Positions 4,360 to 7,209 of a stretch of DNA of 7,209 bases are shown in pieces. Every line of letters begins with the position of its first letter. The first letter of the stretch is position 1. This stretch comes from Deltaproteobacteria bacterium (lineage in GTDB: Bacteria; Desulfobacterota; Desulfobacteria; C00003060; C00003106): assembly GCA_019314005.1 (NCBI GenBank), contig JAFDAE010000109.1:1-7209 (forward strand). Reading direction: 5' to 3'. A program made the translations under genes and the position numbers. Below the pieces are notes generated by a model. The model worked only from the letters and a program-made list of their open reading frames with translations, was not told where the DNA came from and did not search any database.

Positions 4360-6969
4360 ATGTTTGGATTAAAGCGACTTGTAAAAAAATGGCTGAAAGG
4401 CAAGGCTCAAGACCCCGGAGAAGAGGCGTCAACTGAGGCTATTCGGTATGCTTTTACGAAGAGGTATCTGAGCTTTAAGACGCTTTTGAGCACGAACAAT
4501 GAGGTGCTGGAGATAATAAATGAGATGGAACAGACCTTGCTGGGGAGCCGCAGTTTTGGCATGTCCTTTATCCGGGCGCATTGCACAGCAATTTCTGTCA
4601 ATATGTATAAGATTATCGATAACTTAAATCAGGTTACCGATAATCGATATAAAGAACTGTTTGAAACCCTTGAAGGTATGCTGCTAAAAATTTACCAGGA
4701 ATTAGCACACAAAAAGGGAGAACCCCCCGGCGAACTGATACTTCCTCTTGAGGCTGTTGATAAGACAATGGCTGACCAGGTTGGGACCAAAATGGCGAAT
4801 CTGGGGGAGGTTAAAAACCGTCTCGGTCTGCCCGTTACCGAAGGCTTTGTTATCACGTCCTCAGCCTATGAGCGATTTATGAAATACCGTGATTTGCAGG
4901 AGGAGATTAATCGCCGGATTCAATTTCTTGAGCCGGCAAATATAGCCCGACTCCATGAAGCCAGCGCCGATATCCAGCAGCTTATCATCAACGCGCCCCT
5001 TCCTCCAGGACTTGAAGACGCCATTACCCGAGCCTACACAGAGTTAATGGCAAAGGTGGGTGAGGGCGTCAATGTCTCTTTACGGAGCAGCGCTCTTGGT
5101 GAAGATACCAAAAACGCCTCTTTTGCCGGGCAGTATCGTTCAGTACTAAATGTGAATCAGGATCATCTTATTATTTCTTACAAGGAGGTCCTTGCCAGTA
5201 AATATTCCGTTCCGGCCACTGCTTATCGTCTGAACAAGGGATTCCGGGATGAAGACATCGCTATGTGTGTCGGCTGTATGGCCATGGTCAATGCTGAAGC
5301 CGGTGGTGTCATGTACTCGGTAGATCCCGGCAACATACGGCATGAGTATATTATCATCAATGCTGTTCGTGGACTTGGCAAATCAGTAGTGGATGGAAGT
5401 ATAACTCCCGACGTTTTTGTTCTCTCCAAAGACGACCCCAAGGATATTTTTAAAAAAGAGATCGCTCCTCAAAGCCAAAAGCTTGTTTGTGATGCTGCAG
5501 AAGGTATATGTCTCATGAAGGTCGTAGGGGAAGAAGAGAGCGGGCCTGCGATTACCGAGGAGCAGGTTGCTTTGCTGGGTGAATTGGCCCTCCGTCTCGA
5601 AGAACATTTTGGCGATCCCCAGGATATTGAATGGGCGCTTGAGTCTAACGGTTCTATCTCGATCTTGCAGAGCAGACCACTGATAGCGCTTGGTGAAGAA
5701 CTGAGCGGACTTGCTCATGTTCCCGAATCAAAGGTCGGGCTTCCGGTTATTCTTACCGGTGGTGTAACCGCCAGTCCGGGCGTAGCCAGTGGACCGGCCT
5801 TTGTGGTTGCAACAACCGTAGATATGCTCCAATTTCCCCGTGGCGCTGTGCTGGTGACCAAAAATCCCTTGCCTCAGTGGGCAGCGGTCTTAAATAGCGC
5901 TGTTGCTGTAGTTACAGACCGGGGAGGCATTACCGGTCACCTGGCAGCCGTGGCACGCGAATTCAAAGTTCCCGCCCTTGTGGGAGCTTCAAATGCTACC
6001 AGGGATATCCACAACGGGGATCTCATTACGGTCGATGCCGACGGCCGCACAGTATATGCCGGCCGGGCAGAATCGCTTTTGCAGAAGGGGGCTGAAAAGA
6101 CAAGTTTAATGCAGGGAAGCCCTGTTCATACCACATTAGACACCGTCCTAAAATATATCGCGCCATTAAATCTTACCGACCCTGACGCGCAAAATTTTAC
6201 ACCCGAAGGATGCCGAACCATACATGACATTACCCGTTTCTCTCATGAGATGTGCTTACGCTCGCTTTTTGATTTCAAAAGGGACACTTCTTTCCCAGGA
6301 CACTTAGCCAAGAGATTGGTTTTTAATATTCCTATGCAATGGTGGATTATTGACCTGGATGGCGGCTGTAGAGAAGGAGTTGAGGGGGATACGGTTGGGC
6401 TTGAAGATATAATCTCTTCCCCTATGTTGACTTTGTGGGAGGGGATAACAGCTGTCCCCTGGAAAGGTCCGCCTCCGATAGATACGAAGGGATTCTTTTC
6501 CGTAATGTATGGGGCGACAATGGACAGGAGTCTTGTGCCCGGCATGCGTTCACGTTATGCTGAAAGGAATTACTTCATCATATCCGGGAATTTTTGCCAT
6601 CTAAGCTCACGATTTGGGTTCCATTTTTCGACAGTAGAGGCTTTTTTTGGTGACAAGGTGGCGGAAAATTACATCTGTTTTAATTTTAATGGAGGCGGAG
6701 CCGACCCTGTCCGCAGGGAACGAAGGGCCAACCTCATTAAATTGATACTGGAAAAATTCGATTTTTGGGTGCAGATCAAAGGCGACCTGGTCTTTGCCCG
6801 ACTGGAGCGGCAGGAAGTCGATTTTCTAAAAGAGAGGCTGAAGGTCCTCGGCCATCTCGTAATGCACACAAGGCAGTTGGACATGGTTCTGTCGAACAGC
6901 GCAAGGGTAAACTGGTATGTGGAGGAAACCCTCAAAGAGATTGCGTCCTTTGTGGATATTGCTCAATAA
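4360..6969 (+). CDS. PEP synthase/PPDK-like phosphotransferase with ATP-grasp and phosphohistidine domains and a non-canonical C-terminus
   Basis: The 869-residue cytoplasmic protein has four parts. Residues 1-125 are a helical N-terminal region starting with basic MFGLKRLVKKWLKG. Residues 135-445 are the dikinase ATP-binding (ATP-grasp) domain, with VGTKMANLGE (141-150, K144), VSLRSSALGED (239-249, R242), FAGQYRSVLNV (255-265) and QDIEWA...ILQSRPL (421-441, E424, Q437, R439). Residues 465-570 are the mobile phosphohistidine domain, with GVTASPGVASGPA (468-480) and DRGGITGHLAAVARE (520-534), catalytic histidine H527. Residues 590-869 are an unrecognised domain in the place of the PEP/pyruvate TIM barrel. 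ATP should phosphorylate H527, but the final acceptor is unknown, so calling it PEP synthase would be wrong. It is much like proteins I recall as 'PEP/pyruvate-binding domain protein' in sulfate reducers. The start lacks a strong ribosome site (AGGA lies 14 bases upstream), but a stop at 4324 and absence of alternatives support ATG 4360. The sensor gene follows after 23 bases. Confidence 0.88.
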   Translation: MFGLKRLVKKWLKGKAQDPGEEASTEAIRYAFTKRYLSFKTLLSTNNEVLEIINEMEQTLLGSRSFGMSFIRAHCTAISVNMYKIIDNLNQVTDNRYKELFETLEGMLLKIYQELAHKKGEPPGELILPLEAVDKTMADQVGTKMANLGEVKNRLGLPVTEGFVITSSAYERFMKYRDLQEEINRRIQFLEPANIARLHEASADIQQLIINAPLPPGLEDAITRAYTELMAKVGEGVNVSLRSSALGEDTKNASFAGQYRSVLNVNQDHLIISYKEVLASKYSVPATAYRLNKGFRDEDIAMCVGCMAMVNAEAGGVMYSVDPGNIRHEYIIINAVRGLGKSVVDGSITPDVFVLSKDDPKDIFKKEIAPQSQKLVCDAAEGICLMKVVGEEESGPAITEEQVALLGELALRLEEHFGDPQDIEWALESNGSISILQSRPLIALGEELSGLAHVPESKVGLPVILTGGVTASPGVASGPAFVVATTVDMLQFPRGAVLVTKNPLPQWAAVLNSAVAVVTDRGGITGHLAAVAREFKVPALVGASNATRDIHNGDLITVDADGRTVYAGRAESLLQKGAEKTSLMQGSPVHTTLDTVLKYIAPLNLTDPDAQNFTPEGCRTIHDITRFSHEMCLRSLFDFKRDTSFPGHLAKRLVFNIPMQWWIIDLDGGCREGVEGDTVGLEDIISSPMLTLWEGITAVPWKGPPPIDTKGFFSVMYGATMDRSLVPGMRSRYAERNYFIISGNFCHLSSRFGFHFSTVEAFFGDKVAENYICFNFNGGGADPVRRERRANLIKLILEKFDFWVQIKGDLVFARLERQEVDFLKERLKVLGHLVMHTRQLDMVLSNSARVNWYVEETLKEIASFVDIAQ

Positions 6970-6982
6970 GGGAGTGGTTGAA

Positions 6983-6986
6983 AGGA
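6983..6986 (+). promoter_or_regulatory. Ribosome binding site selecting the TTG start at 6993
   Basis: AGGA lies 6 bases before TTG 6993. An in-frame TGA at 6987 rules out any earlier start. The overlapping ATG at 6986 gives only a four-codon frame. Confidence 0.6.
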
Positions 6987-6992
6987 TGAGTT

Positions 6993-7209
6993 TTGAATAA
7001 GGAAACAGACAGACAGGGCCATTATGCCGGCTTGCGCCCGAGAGTCATGGCGATCATTCTTGGCATAGCATTCGTTCCCCTAATACTCTTGAGCGGAACT
7101 ATATATTATCACTATAGCGCCACCGTCAAAAAAAAGATCAGGAACGAGTTAAGGGGCATAGCAGAAAACAGAAAAAGCACCATAGATCTTTTTCTTAAAG
7201 ACCGGGCTA
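6993..7209 (+). CDS. Membrane sensor protein, probable histidine kinase, N-terminal fragment
   Basis: The frame runs off the right edge after 72 full codons. It reads a short polar N-terminus, basic LRPRV (14-18), one membrane helix at about 19-41 (MAIILGIAFVPLILLSGTIY), and then a charged helix KKKIRNELRGIAENRKSTID leading into a presumed periplasmic sensor domain. This arrangement is the usual start of Cache-domain sensor histidine kinases, and less often of chemoreceptors or diguanylate cyclases; the catalytic part is outside the window. Start is TTG, preferred because it keeps the basic residues before the helix and has AGGA 6 bases upstream; ATG 7047 would begin at the helix itself. The 23-base gap after the dikinase-like gene indicates co-transcription. 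It may phosphorylate the receiver protein encoded at 1942-2406 (inference). Confidence 0.75.
   Translation, partial: MNKETDRQGHYAGLRPRVMAIILGIAFVPLILLSGTIYYHYSATVKKKIRNELRGIAENRKSTIDLFLKDRA

Noticed and set aside
4360..6969. Annotation as ppsA (PEP synthase) or ppdK.
   Set aside because: The C-terminal PEP/pyruvate barrel required for either reaction is not recognisable; only the ATP-grasp and phosphohistidine domains match.

Overview
The window holds seven genes, all on the + strand, two of them cut by the window edges. Protein families and gene mix suggest an anaerobic Desulfobacterota-type bacterium (a sulfate- or sulfur-metabolising 'deltaproteobacterium'). This assignment is inferred from gene content (DASS/SLC13 and TauE/SafE anion carriers beside two-component, CBS and dikinase-like genes) and from a repeat of a style I associate with those genomes; no marker gene is present.

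Layout. 1-797: C-terminal part of a DASS/SLC13-type anion:Na+ symporter. 798-919: a C-rich/G-rich inverted repeat. 920-1831: an unrecognised 303-residue exported protein with a C-terminal membrane anchor. 1832-1941: probable promoter plus small tandem and inverted repeats. 1942-2406: single-domain response regulator. 2454-2960: two-CBS-domain protein. 3075-4055: TauE/SafE (TSUP) anion exporter with an unusually large charged central loop. 4056-4359: the only long gene-free stretch. It is filled by a large imperfect palindrome starting in the TSUP stop codon, further copies of the palindrome's end sequence, and a good sigma70-type promoter. 4360-6969: an 869-residue PEP-synthase/pyruvate-phosphate-dikinase-like protein with ATP-grasp and phosphohistidine domains but a different C-terminal domain in place of the PEP/pyruvate barrel. 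6993-7209: N-terminus of a membrane sensor protein, probably a histidine kinase.

How the parts may work together (inference). Two anion carriers of unrelated families flank a response regulator and a CBS nucleotide sensor, and a phosphotransfer enzyme is tightly followed by a membrane sensor. The simplest reading is uptake or export of an inorganic or organic anion (sulfate, sulfite, sulfonate or dicarboxylate) tuned by a two-component relay and by adenine-nucleotide level. The response regulator has no DNA-binding domain, so its output is probably protein-protein, and the sensor protein is the obvious partner.

The most unusual items are the composite palindromic element at 4049-4315 with an embedded promoter, the non-canonical dikinase-like enzyme, and the unknown exported protein. 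No rRNA, tRNA, CRISPR array, transposase or phage gene was seen.
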